Assembly (NCBI GenBank): GCA_029379385.1
Contig: CM055618.1
Span: 1,312,134 to 1,376,133 of the forward strand
DNA length: 64,000 bases
DNA from: Quillaja saponaria
Taxonomy: Eukaryota; Streptophyta; Magnoliopsida; Fabales; Quillajaceae
Direction: 5' to 3'
Part shown: piece by piece, positions 35,400 to 46,764 of the stretch
Layout of the letters: every line of letters begins with the position of its first letter
Numbering within the stretch: position 1 is the first letter of the stretch
Made by a program: the position numbers and the translations under genes
The notes under the pieces: generated by a model
Told to the model about the DNA's origin: nothing
Database searches by the model: none
What the model saw: only the letters and a program-made list of their open reading frames with translations

Positions 35400-36437
35400 A
35401 AAGGATTTTCAAAATCTGGCTAATTTCTTTTTTGAAATTTGAAAGCCTTTTCAAGCCATTTGAAAAATCTAAATTTTTTATGGAATTTTTCTACATGCTA
35501 CTTATACATAGAAATCCAATAATTTCTTTCATCTTTACTAAAATTAGTATAAAACCATTTTTCTTTTTCAGAAATAAGAGATTTATAAGACAATATGCAA
35601 ACACTATATCCCATCTCAAAAGGTGTAGAAGAGGTAATTCTAGAAGCCGATTTAAAACCTTGTTTAGAAGCTATTTCCACATGATATTATGGATGACAAA
35701 CTTGTTCTTTAGTTTACTTACTCCCTCGATTATATTTTCTTTGTCTTTTTCTGTCAAAGGTACAGAGGAAGTAAATAACATTCTAGATCGTTCGCCTAGA
35801 TTTAGATGTATCTTTTTATCAGAAGAGAATTTGATTTCAACATATCCACCTATATATTCAATAATAGATTCTAAATTTTTATTTTCAATTTTCTTTGGAA
35901 GACTCCTTTTTCTATCTTCCATGTTTCAGGTAGTTTAATCTGATCCTAAGTAATAGTTTTCGAGACAATCATATTAGATTTGGTTGTGTTTGTTATAAAG
36001 AGAGTTGCTTTTCCTTTTTTAGACTCTATTCTAAGTTTTAAGAGTCATAGTATTTATAACTTTATAATAGATCCTATAAATAAGGACAACATTTTCTAAC
36101 CCGGGCATCATATCAAACCTATGAGATTGTATATTTAAGGTCAATGCATATATTATATTTTTGTTTATGTTCTTCTATTAATTTAGAAGAGAAAAGTTTA
36201 AAAACCTTCTTTTAGAGGAATTGATTCTTCTATTGTCTTGATTATATAGTCTATTTTAAGACTACAACTTCCTTTTCTATACATATGACTAGTAGAAGTT
36301 TAAAGTAGATTTTAATTTTGTAATTCTTTTTCTAGATTTTTAGTTATTATAATTTCTTTATTATTTTTTGTAAACATATTAGAACTAGAGCCAAAAGAAC
36401 TAGAAGAGGGAGAAAACGTCTTAAGAGAATTTGCCAT
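35400..36437 (-). pseudogene. N-terminal (movement-protein-like) region of the viral polyprotein
   Basis: An ATG at 36437-36435 lies about 180 bases after the primer site and begins a serine-rich stretch that soon meets stops. 35922-35671 and 35680-35498 give two partial frames in the position where caulimovirids encode the cell-to-cell movement protein. The assignment rests mostly on position; sequence support is weak. Confidence 0.5.
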
Positions 36438-36618
36438 TAGAGATTCGAGTCGAAGAAACTAAACTGTCAAAGGGCTTAATTTACCCTAAATGCCCTTGCT
36501 CAATGGACTAATCGAGTATAACAATGCCTTGACTTCAAAAACTTGGGTTTACTTCTTGACTTTGAAAAACTAAAAGCTTTTAATCTTAGGTTATTATCCA
36601 CTAATCTAATAACAATAT

Positions 36619-36631
36619 GGCTTTGATACCA
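36619..36631 (-). other. Primer-binding-site-like sequence (initiator tRNA-Met type)
   Basis: The minus strand reads TGGTATCAAAGCC, one mismatch from the standard complement of the 3' end of plant initiator tRNA-Met used by caulimovirids and many LTR elements to prime reverse transcription. It is correctly placed upstream of the polyprotein start. Confidence 0.75.
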
Positions 36632-36899
36632 AGAGGAGGAATAAGAGCATAAAAGATAAAAAGTAGACAAATAATATAACACAAAAGTGAACAATTAATA
36701 TAAACAATACGAAATATAGCACACATAACAAAAATATTTTATTAAAGTAAGACATACATTAGGTAAAGTACTTACACAGAGTAATGATGCCACACCAATG
36801 AGATCATAAAAGCTTTTAAAGACTTTTCTCACAAAGTAGAAAATGTTATAATAAGCAATGCCTTCTACAAAGAAAATGGCTCATATAAATAGAAAAAAC

Positions 36900-38261
36900 A
36901 TAGATAAACAACTCTTAAAAGTAGATTCATAAATGATAAAAACAACTAAAGTAGATGCCTAGATGATAAGGCACTCAAACTTGTCTATATATGTGTCTTG
37001 GATAACTTGGAGTTGATATGCCAATCAGGCATTCTTACTTTAATAAAGTGACTAACATTATTAGGGATGAATCCCTTCTTCTAAAAAAATCTTCTGCTTT
37101 TTCATCTTTCAAGTCTTTAGAATCTTGAAAATAAGCTTAGTCATATTGACTCATATTATCTTAACCATTATCTTCAAGAATCTTAATAATTTTTTGATGA
37201 AGAAGCTAATCAATCTTTAAGCATCTCTAGCAACTACCTATTCTCAGGTGTATAAGGTGTAAAAGATGGAGCTAAAGATCACTGAATCCCTAATATCTTA
37301 TGATTATTAAGATTTTTTTCAAAATTAACAAAATTACCCCCTCCCCCAAAAAAAAAATTATCTAGGTTCTGCAAATCAGCCATATGGTTTGATTAATTCC
37401 AAAATTTGACAAAGTATAGCCTTTCACGATATAATCCCATCTAATTATCCAAGGAATTAGATAGTACACAACAAACATTATCACTTTGTCTTGTACTTCT
37501 AGCTAAGAATTATTTTCGTTTGAAAATAAGCTTGGTCATATTGACTCATATTATCTTAACCATTATCTTCAAGAATTTTTAATAATTTTTTGATGAAGAA
37601 GCTAATAAACCTTTAACCATGTCTAACAACTGCTTATTCTCAAGTGTATAAGGTGTAAAAGATGGAGCTAGAGATCACTAAATCCCTAATATCTTATGAT
37701 TATTAAGATTTTCTTCAAAATTAGCAAAATTACCCCCCCCCCCCCCCCAATTTATCTAGGTTTTGCGAATCAACCATGGTATGGTTTGATTAATTTCAAA
37801 ATTTGACAAAGTATAGCCTTTCACGATATATTCCCATCTAACTATCCAAGGAATTAGATAGTACGCAACAAACATTATCACTTTGTCTTGTACTTCTAGC
37901 CAAGAATTATTTTCGTTAAATTTGTCCCAATATGATTGAACATATTGTGGAAGGGAGATATGAAATAATCCCTAAGAAAATATCAGGTTTAAAACCATTG
38001 AGGAAATGAATTTTCAACAGGCTCTTCATTAAAAGTAAATCTTAAAAACTACCATGCTTCCTAGCTTTGTTCTCAAATAAGAGCCAATTTTTCAAAGCAA
38101 CCATATAATCAAAATAATTATATAACTTGAAAAATATTTTTCTATATCTTAATTGTCTTTGGCGATATAAATTCATACCCCATTATTCTGGTTTTAAGAT
38201 GTTATAAATAATAAACTTTGAATAAGCCCACTCCTAACTAGCTCTCACCCAAGGTTTATGA
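36900..38261 (-). pseudogene. Second viral ORF region, broken
   Basis: Between about 38250 and 37900 the minus strand shows short translated segments, including 'ALKNWLLFENKARKHG' and a following QWF-type motif. These resemble a conserved segment found in many endogenous plant pararetrovirus proteins. Stops and the internal duplication prevent defining an ORF. Function is unknown. Confidence 0.45.
37131..37920. repeat. 395-base tandem duplication inside the endogenous virus
   Basis: 37131-37525 is repeated at 37526-37920 with scattered substitutions. Each copy contains a pyrimidine run; in the second it is an uninterrupted C-run (about 37733-37748), in the first mixed C and A (37335-37355). 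Confidence 0.9.
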
Positions 38262-38570
38262 GAAAAATTTTACATTCTAATGGACTTTTACCAAATACTC
38301 TATTAAACTTATAAAGTGTTTTTATGTACAATATGGTGCCAGCAGTGTTCATCATGTTCTAATCAGAAATCAAAAAATTCTCTAGAAGACCATATTCCCT
38401 TTTGACAACGTTCTAGGACAAAGATTTCTTGTGTGAGAACATACATAATAGTATATTAATTTAAATAATAAACAAAAAATAAAGATCTAGCCAATTTATA
38501 TAAATCAGCATCAATAAAAATATATTGTCATACCACTAAATTTTCCATGCCCTAGACTGGAAAAGTCATG
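38262..38570. repeat. Terminal repeat of the endogenous virus, right copy
   Basis: Direct repeat of 30728-31030; see that entry. It marks the second end of the viral insertion. Confidence 0.85.
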
Positions 38571-38575
38571 CTTTG

Positions 38576-39592
38576 TTAATTTGTATTCAACATCATGGAT
38601 ACCAGAGGCCTTAGCTTTGATATTAGCTGCCTTTGTATGCAAAAGGAAATTGAAGAATTAACAAAACAAGAAGTTTAATTCAGTAAAAGATATATATGCT
38701 ACAACCTAACAATCAGTGGAAACTGGAAGTCTGGAAAGAGTAGTTGAAGAAGAAAATGACATGTCAAAAACTACATCATGGCTATGATCTATAATAAAAA
38801 GTAGACATCTAACAAACAAAATTGAATTTGAAGGCCATCGAGATTTTTAGCGACATTGAAAACATGTCAAAATATATAAATTTCACAAAATCACACTACC
38901 TCTAACTACCTCAGTGTGTCAAGCAAATTGGATCATTTTTCATAAAGAATTGGAAGTTATCCTTGCATTTCTGAGAAGTCTGAGAGCACGATCTACTCAC
39001 TGTCTTTTATAAGGTTGTCACTGGATCCATTTCCAAGAACTCATTTTATAAGGACAATGGAAGTTTCAACGCCCACTAGTGATCATCTAGTAAAAGGAGA
39101 GAGAAATGGTAGAAGGGGCTTGATTTTGTAAAAGGATGAAAAGAAAAAAAAAAACATGGTATAGGTTTTAATTTAGGGAAAAGTTATTGCGTCTGTAGTG
39201 GCATGCACATATACTTTAAATGGCAGATTCAGATACATACTTTTAAAAAAAAATATATATAATATTTCATATATGTGTCTCCAAGACGTAACTAAGTAAA
39301 ACGCAAACACAAAAAAGTTCACAAATAATATCGCCAATATTAGATACTTGTGTTTGCAATGATATACGCTTATGTGAAAAATGCAGACACAAATATGTTC
39401 AAGGAATATGGTGCCAAAAGTCATCCTGTTCTGCATCTTCATTATAAGTATCAACATCTGAATTTTAATTTTTTAAGGAATATTTGCATTTGCAAATGCG
39501 CAGACGTTGATAATCAAATTGCATAAGCTGATAGTGAGTATCTGCTTCTACATTTAGGCATATATATGCAGATGTGGTAATTTATTGTAGTG
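38576..39592. other. Right interior and end of the CACTA-like insertion
   Basis: It contains subterminal repeats such as 'gtgtttgcaatg', 'gcgtctgtagtg' and 'atttgcatttgcaaatgcgc', and ends with TTATTGTAGTG at 39592. An apparent minus-strand frame (39173-39457) is AT-driven and not credible. Confidence 0.5.
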
Positions 39593-40888
39593 GACATTAT
39601 GACGTATGTTAAGTATTAACAAGATAATTATGGTGGCAATTATAGTTCAGATTATACCGTTATGCCATGTGTCATCCTATAATTGGCTACAATCAATTTT
39701 ATTGTATTATTAGTCCTTTAAAAAATGAGGCCGATAAGTGAAGTGAATTGAGCTTCTAGTATGTAAATAATTCTTTTCAAAGTCTGTTTCTCAACCTCGA
39801 TTGTGAGGAAGACTGCTTGATCTCATTTACACGATGTTTACAATATACGTATATATATACGTGTATATATATATATATATATAAAGTAGATTGATATACC
39901 TTCTTAAGTGTATTTACCCTTTTACTAAGAAACCTATTTGTTAAGGTTGGTGTGAGAGCTTGCCAGTGCAAATTTTGATCATTATGAGCATTGGCTAGTA
40001 TGAAATTAATGAATGGGACTATCCTGATGTAGGGATGTTACCTCGCATCCATAGGTGTATCCCAAGGTAGGGATGTTAGCTCCCATGACATTTGAGTCGC
40101 AGATGTATCCCATTTCAAGATGTTGCCTCGCACAACATTTCGTCCATGGACATATCTCGTTTTCAACATGTTGCCTTGCACAATATTTGATTTGTGGGTA
40201 TATCTCGTTTTAAGATGTTGCCATCAACATTTTTCAGAATAGTAAACATTCTCATGTCATCTATGATTGAGATCAGTACAATATTAATCTAATCAATAAG
40301 ATAACTTACGTTACTATAATAACTTGATTATGCATGATAATAAACCTACCAAAAATGGATAGTATGTTTATCTATGTTATATATGGAGAATGTTTCAACA
40401 ATGAACATTATTATTAGTGGATTTTTAAAAGAAATGGAGAAATTGCAATTCTAACTTTGAAAATAACAATTGCAACTTGTATTCCAATATAAATTAATGG
40501 CAAGCATATTGTATATTTGGTAATCACTGGTTTTGTATTTGAAGAGAATGTTGTACACAATAAGTTATTTTATTGAGCATATAGTTATTTAATTTTCTTT
40601 GTGCCACCTACATGATCGCAATCATATGGTGGACATTATTAATTAATCGGTCCTTATTAAGCCAATGATCTTGTTGATGGATTGATCAACAAAATCTTAT
40701 ATAGTTTTGAGAGTCAACCATTGGATCTCCTAAATGACAAGCACAATAGGTGCCGTTAGACCACTTAATGTCCTGACCACTACATATACGTCAATACATA
40801 CATAATCTGTATTCTTCCAAGAATGTTATAAATAATATTGAGAGTATTTCCTGTTTTATAATGTACAAGATAGACATAGTCACTGAAC
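39593..40888. other. Spacer of composite copy 1 (right part), lacking the minus-strand DEFL
   Basis: It matches 51055-51760 and 55300-56430. At about 40690 it reaches the position of the minus-strand DEFL stop codon ('gattgatcaacaaaatc'). It then switches to the promoter of the plus-strand DEFL at 40889, so the 'EIKK' gene has been removed by deletion. Confidence 0.7.
40025..40225. repeat. 48-base minisatellite, about 4.5 copies
   Basis: The unit is built on 'gatgttgcctcgcacaacat' followed by '..gggtgtatcccgtttcaa'. The same unit occurs about twice at 51305-51395 and about 3.5 times at 55790-55945. Confidence 0.8.
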
Positions 40889-41249
40889 ATGGAGAGGAAA
40901 TCACTCCGACTCTTGTTCTTGCTAATCCTTGTCTTAGCTGCTCGTAAGATTTCTTCATATAATTAAACATGTTTATATATTAAGTGCCTTTAAACCACTT
41001 AATGGCTTAAGTTTCAATAATTGAACGATTAATTGATCTACTTTCATTTTAAAAAAAAAATAATGGATACATGCATGCAGATGAACTGAGGGTACAAACT
41101 GAGGCAAAAATTAGTCGGGTTCCGGTGAAAAGTTCCAGAATCGATGCTACAACAACAGATCTTGTAACTATGTCTGCCGGGTTGAAGACGGTTCACCGTT
41201 ATGTGGACTTTGTCAAGATTTCAGATGCTTTTGCCAAAGGAATTGTTAA
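40889..41249 (+). pseudogene. DEFL pseudogene, 'HADEL' subtype copy 2
   Basis: Exon 1 (40889-40943) is intact: ATG, MERKSLRLLF start, hydrophobic signal, phase-1 donor GTAAGA. Exon 2 (41081-41249) keeps the cysteine codons from Cys2 to the end in the conserved frame. Two lesions precede them: the Cys1 codon is AGT (Ser), and one base is missing soon after it. The shift puts the rest in a frame without cysteines, ending at 41253. The product would be secreted but could not fold as a defensin. This is the least decayed of the three HADEL copies upstream of the lesions. Confidence 0.87.
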
Positions 41250-42860
41250 TTAATCTTAGTTTCTAGTATTAATCAAAGAATTTCATAATGAATAAATAAT
41301 TAACTATGTTGTGGATGTGGAACTATTAGTTGGCTAGCTGGCTTACAACAGTATTAAATAAAATGTCTGCATGTATTTATAAATATGATGGGCATAGTTT
41401 TACTTCAGTTTTCATTAATAAATCAATAAATATGTACATATGGAAACAATCCTCAATATGGGAATTTGTTCACATGTTTTCATATGGTTTAGAACTCTTT
41501 TTTTTCCCTGAAAAATTCAGAACTTTGTTGATCTCTTTATATGACACTCTATATATTATAAAAGTTTATTGGGAATTATATGTAATTTTTCTTTAAACTT
41601 TCACTAATTTTTCCTACAAACCAAAGTTCGTTAGTAAAGACACATTTTCGTAGAAATTTACTGACAAATCAGAAAAAATATTTTACTGACAAACTTTTTT
41701 GTCTATAAGCTTGTTGGTATTATGGAGCCAATCTTTTTATTTTATTTTAGAGTGAATGGGACCATCAAACTAGATCACTTTTTATTTTACCGACAAACAT
41801 TAGTATATGGATAAATATGAATTTAATTGTACTAAAAAATTTAATTGGTTCAACGTTAATATTTTATATGTCTTTTATACTGAGCCTGAGTGGTTTTCTT
41901 CATAGCTATGGTATCTCTCTCTCTCTAGAAGTCTCATTTTGAGACCCCATCTCCTTCTCATCCTTTAAGTCTCAATCTGAGACTCTGACATTCAAGGTCT
42001 CAGTTAGAGATTAAGACTCAATCTCTCTGGCATGCGCTATCGTAGTCCAACTTTCCTTTCTTGAGAGTTGTTTAGTTTGAATTTTATCAATTAGGGTGTC
42101 ATTCACGTGATTGACATGCAAAGAGTGGTCTTGTGATATCGGAAAACTCCAATGTCAAACTTGGTATATGATTTCAGAGAAAATAAGTTGTTAAACAATA
42201 TGAGATGTATATAACAATATGTTTTACTTTTTGGGTTTTAGCCTATTTATATAGAATATATTGATTATTTTCTAGATTACCAAAAATTAACATCAAGAAC
42301 TCATTCTAATTACCTTGCACTGAGAGAGAGAGAGATGTAAAAAGGAAGCCATTGTTAGTGCAAGTGTAGAGATATAGACAGAAAATTGTGATAATGCACT
42401 AGAAATCAAAATTTTGGGTTTGTAAAATTTTTTAGTCAAATTACTATTATAACCTTCCGTTGTAAGTTTTGAATAAAGTAAAAGTTGGGTTCTTGTTTAT
42501 TTAAAAGAGTAAACATCAATAACATTTACATAATTCACTTTGTAATATAGTACTTTTTAAAGAATTTTAAAAAATACAAACCCATTTCGAGTTGATATTT
42601 TTCTGGGGACCAGCTCCAATTTTTGTCAAGATCAACCTGTTGGTAGATTTCAATGTCATTTACCTATTTTTCTCAATACTAGCTCATTTGTAGATACGTG
42701 GCTTTTGTAGCACTAGAAATATTGGGCCTTTGGTCCATTTGAGCGAAGCCCACTCAACGGTGCAGAAAATTGGGAATAAATAAAAAACGACTCTTGCGCA
42801 ATTTACAGCAAGGCATTCACTGATTTTTCCGTTTTAGCAAGTGTGGGTGAAAAAGGGAAA
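41250..42860. other. DEFL 3' flank and SPT4 upstream region, composite copy 2
   Basis: It matches 21732-22843 and 54019-55080. A block at about 41880-42340, with repeats of 'tctcaatctgagactctga' type and a short TATATAGAATATATTG stretch, is shared with copy 3 (54490-54960) but absent from copy 1. No gene. Confidence 0.55.
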
Positions 42861-43201
42861 ATGAGAAGCGCTCCGGTACAAATTCCCACGAGCTCCGGGA
42901 ATGAGATGATGGAACAAAACCTACGATCAGGTTCCTCCCCTGTACGCTTTATTTTTTTGGAATGTATTTTAACAATGGTATTAGGGCTTAGCTTTTATGC
43001 CGTACCCATTTTTCTTTTTTCTGAAACTACTGAAATTTTTGAACTTAATGTTTTGGTGGAATTCATGACTCGGCATTGTTGTTCCCTGAATGTTGACTCA
43101 GTTTAGAGAATCAGGCTGTGAGAACTGCCCCTTCTTCAAGATGGAGGAAGATCATGAGCGTATTGCTGATTGCACTACTCCCAATTTTAATGGGTATATA
43201 C

Positions 43202-43265
<64 letters not shown>

Positions 43266-43316
43266 ATTTGCTGCACCTTATACTTTTATCCTAAAATACA
43301 ACACTTGTTTTGTTTA

Positions 43317-43352
<36 letters not shown>

Positions 43353-43453
43353 CTTGTCCATCCTCATATATATTATGCTTCATCAATTCTTTCACAGGGT
43401 ATTTTTAGTTAGGAATCCAACTCGAAGTTCGGGTACTCGCCGGTTGCGAATTG
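42861..43453 (+). pseudogene. SPT4: SPT4 pseudogene, copy 2, lacking exon 4
   Basis: Exon 1 is 42861-42930, exon 2 43102-43193 and exon 3 43398-43453. Exon 1 starts MRSAPVQIPTSSGNE but is 20 bases shorter than the 90 expected for the family. The missing part holds the first zinc-binding pair, and the loss shifts the frame. Exon 2 is well kept (GCENCPFFKMEEDHERIADC, TTPNFNG), better than in copy 1. Exon 3 has one extra codon and changes (NPTRSSGTRRLRIG for the usual DPxxSWAxRWLRIG). Exon 4 is absent: the region is replaced by a palindromic Ty3/gypsy element. Its lesions differ from those in copy 1, so the two decayed independently. Confidence 0.85.
43197..43352. repeat. (TA)n microsatellite and long T-run in SPT4 intron 2
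   Basis: About 45 bases of uninterrupted TA (43217-43262) preceded by a few ACAT units, then a run of about 30 T (43321-43352). Neither tract is this long in copy 1. Confidence 0.9.
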
Positions 43454-43589
43454 GTATGTAATTAAACTAATTCGTTCAAACTTTCTTCATAATAAATTAA
43501 TCATTGCATTTGTTTTAGGAGCTATAAATATATATATATTTTTATTTTTTATTTTTTTTTGTTTAAAAATAAATAAAAGAATTGGACTA

Positions 43590-44114
43590 TTGAAGGCTTC
43601 AGACTATTATGATAATTGTTATGTCTGGAGCTGTCTGGGCTGAGGTTTGGGTTTTTGTGCGGGTCTCGCTTGAGGTATGGGTTAAACTGTGTGGAGAGTT
43701 GGCCTGCACAATAAAGGTTATTAGTTTGGGGTGGTCTCCCGTAAACCCTCTAATCTTAAAGTCAAAGCTCCGGAGAGATGAGGTAAAACAAAATGGCAAT
43801 GAATATAGAAAAAATAGTATATGTACCTTTCCAATTACTATTCATAGATGTACTATGCCAATTGGGGATGTGAAGTGGCCTTTAGTGATGGAATATTGTA
43901 TTCATGTATCTATTGGGTTTGCCCTGCCCAGATTCGCGCCAATGAGATGAGGTTCGTGATAAGTTTTATTAGTTTGTGCCATCATCTGAGATTGTCCCCT
44001 CATTATTTGCTTTTAGAATCTTGTTTTACATGAAGAGGATGCCCGGGGGTGATTTTATTTTTCTAGGAACTTGTCCATTTTATACTATTTTCCTGACAAC
44101 AAGGATTAGGTTAG
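43590..44114 (+). mobile_element. 5' part of the gypsy-type transposon gene in SPT4 copy 2
   Basis: It matches 23490-23990. 43860-44030 encodes the same degraded domain (YWVCPAQIRANEMRFVISFI). The match ends at about 44098, where the palindromic element's boundary sequence begins, so the coiled-coil part kept in copy 1 is gone here. Confidence 0.65.
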
Positions 44115-44396
44115 TGTTAATATAATATAATGACATCCTTTGAGAGCATGTCACGTGACGGTTACCTCTCTACTTGGTGGATTGTACAGTTTAGGTAGCC
44201 TGTGATGGTGCTCTCCTCTCCTATATATACATGTTATCTTATTCAGAGAAAGGTAGAGAGAAAAAAAGAGAAAGTCAGGTGAAAAGTCTAACTTATTCTT
44301 CCTCAACTCATTTACTTAGCTCTTCTTCTTTTGACTTAATAATCATCAGGAGGGTTTAGAGAGTTCACCTAGGACCTAGGCTTCCCGTCCTCTATT

Positions 44397-46757
44397 TTGC
44401 AGGACATGAGGTCGATAGGTTGCCTAGTCGCCAAGACATCGTCAAAACATGTTGACCACAAAGGCGTGGAGAGTGTGTCGCTTCCTGCTCTCATTCCAAA
44501 TCCTGACACTCCGGTCACTCAAAAGCAGTTCGTTGAGATTATAACCGTTTTAGGAGAAATCTCGATTATGCGAGTTGAGAGGTTGCTCCCTAGGGCCTAG
44601 CGGAGAATCCAATTTGAAGATTTGGTTGAAAGCTTGGGGAGTGATTGGATGGCTGAAGTTAGGGCGGAACCAAGGGTTGAGGACCCCATTGAACATACTG
44701 AAGCTTGTCATCCTTTTACCAAAAGCGTAACTGACTGCAGCCACTTGCAGCCACTTTAAAATCTCGGCTTTGGAGCAATACCATGGAACTTCCGATCCTG
44801 ATGATTTCGTGATCGGGTTTGAACTCTTATGTTATTACATGGTGTTCCCGACCAGGTGATATGCAGGGCTTTCGACTCTACTTTGAGAGGCAGGGCGAGA
44901 TGGTGGTTTGCTCAACTCAAACAGAATTCCATTCCTTCTTTTGGACAATTGGTTTTTCAATTCAAACGTCATTTTATGACCAATAGAAGGCATAAGAAGA
45001 ACGCCACTTACCTCTTGTTTCTTAGACAGGATGATGAGGAACCACTTAAGGAATTTATGTGATGTTTTAACTGTGCCACTTTGAAAGTGGAAGATGTAAT
45101 TCTCAAGTGGTGATAATTGCTTTGAGAGCTAACTTGAAGAAATTTGAATTTAAGAACAGTTTGAACAGAAGAATACCCAAGACTTTGGAAGAGCTCATAA
45201 AAAGAGCGTGGTAGTATATTAATGCGGAGGAAGCTGATAGGGATCTGGTAGCACCTTCATACCAGTCTCTCAAAAGGTAACGCTCGCTCGAATATCACAA
45301 TGATCGGGCCAGTCATCAAAGGAAGGAAAAAGGAATGAGGAAAATGAGAGAGCGAACACCTCCTCGCCAAAGATATGAGAATTGTAGGCAACTAAATAAT
45401 ACCTCGAATAACGGTTCTTTTGGCTATCTAATTAAGAGGTGTCCTGAAATTTTCTCAAACCCTAAAATCTGTAGCTAAAAATATTGACCACTCGAAGTTT
45501 TGTTTGTTCCATAAAAGTCCGGGGCATGATATAGAGGATTGTTATACACTAAGAGATGAGATAGAGAAGTTGATTAGGAAATGTTGTTTGACCGAGTTCG
45601 TTCAGCGAGAAGGATCAACGAGGGCATGTCAAGATCTCAGGTCTCGATGCGAGCATTCTTCTCGTCGTCTTGAGCAATCTAAATATACTAGAAAAAGTTT
45701 AGGTGATATCAGAATACCTCCAAGGTTTCCCAATGATGGGGGAATTGTAGTAAGAGTAATACATATAATCGTAGGTGGATTTTCACCGACGGGTAGGACG
45801 TCGTCTGAAAGAAAGTGGTATGCAAGGAGACTATTGTCGGTAGAGTTGCGATTTAAGAAATCAATAGAATGGAGTCTCTTGGGAGTCATAACTTTTTTTA
45901 ATGAGGATCTGATGGGGATCAAGACTCCTCATGAAGATGCTTTAATAGTGTCCACAAAGATCGCTAATTATAAGGTGCAGAGAGTCTTGATTGACAACTG
46001 GAGCTCGGTTGACATCATGTACTCCAAATGCCCTCAGCAAATGGTGATCTCTAAGCAAACACTTAAGTCGTTCGAGGGCTCGTTGGTAGGATTCAACGGT
46101 GAAGTAGTGGAGGTGGAAGGCTCGGTAGAGCTACAAGTTACATTGAAGGACGGGGGTCTCGAGAAAACGGTAATGCTGCAATTTTGCGTGATGAAATTAC
46201 CCTTGGCTTTCAATGTCATATTAGGTCGACTATTTTTGAACACTGCAAGGGCCATACCTTCATCCTAACATGTTTGTTTAAAATTCCTAACCTCTCGAGG
46301 AGTTGATACTTTGCGAAGAAATTAGCGGGTAGCACGACAGTGCTATTTTGCCTGTCTACGCGCAAAATTCACTGAGGTCCTACACACAAATGACATTAAA
46401 GAGCTAGGCTGGATAATTTATGGATATATAGAGAAGAACAGATTCAGTGTACAAGTTCGAGCCAGTCAATCTATTTGAGGGTAATCTGGAAAAGACCGTT
46501 CTGGTAGGTACAGAATTGGAGCAAGAGGTAAGAGAAGCTTTGATAGCGGTATTAAGAGAAAATGCATCGGTATTTGCTTGGTTGGCCAAGGACATGCTGG
46601 GGATTGATCCTTCTGTCATACATCACAGATTAAGTGTCAAGGTAGACTCCAGGCCAATTAAGCAGAATAAGAGAAATTTTGTTTTTGATAAACAAGAAGT
46701 TATTCAAGAATAGGTATCCAAGTTGTTGGAGGCAGATTTTATCAGGGAGGTTTATTT
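44397..46757 (+). pseudogene. Ty3/gypsy gag-protease-RT start, left arm, broken
   Basis: Fragments: gag (44829-45062, with STLRGRARWWFAQLKQ typical of the retrotransposon gag family); a linker with MFHKSPGHDIEDCYTLRDEI (45504); a protease-like region (45900-46260, including VLIDNWSSVDIMYSKC where DxGSS would be usual, so Asp-Asn-Trp-Ser-Ser replaces the active-site motif); and RT start (46447-46713). Stops and shifts separate the fragments, for example TGA at 45060 and TAG at 46712. Confidence 0.8.
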
Positions 46758-46764
46758 CCACACT

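Larger units (their letters stand above)
30728..38575 (-). mobile_element. Endogenous caulimovirid (pararetrovirus), decayed
   Basis: On the minus strand the order is: repeated end (38575-38262), remnants of a second ORF (about 38250-37000), a tRNA-Met-type primer site (36631-36619), then a long polyprotein region (36437 to about 31000). The polyprotein region carries movement-like, coat, CCHC, protease, reverse transcriptase and RNase H parts, followed by a repeated end (31030-30728). The two ends are direct repeats offset by about 7.54 kb, close to one caulimovirid genome. Many stops and frameshifts break every domain, so no functional virus protein is encoded. The two-ORF layout recalls florendoviruses; that placement is inference. 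Confidence 0.8.
28161..39592. mobile_element. CACTA-like element or composite insertion of about 11.4 kb
   Basis: The right end reads, on the minus strand, CACTACAATAAATTACC from 39592. The left end has a degenerate match (TACAACAAGAAATTAC at 28164). Both ends are followed inward by short G/C-containing subterminal repeats of the type 'atttgcgtctg' and 'tttgcaaatgc' (28190-28500 and 39180-39560), as in CACTA/En-Spm elements. The flanks at 28160 and 39593 are contiguous in paralogues near 51050 and 55300, so the whole block is an insertion. No CACTA transposase was recognised; most of the interior is an endogenous pararetrovirus. Target duplication was not resolved. Confidence 0.6.

Noticed and set aside
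35432..35938. Open frame of 168 codons on plus
   Set aside because: It is antisense to the viral movement-like region, is strongly Phe/Leu/Ser biased, and has no recognisable domain.
31199..36437. Possible active viral polyprotein
   Set aside because: Every domain is interrupted by stops or frameshifts; it is an old, inactive integration.
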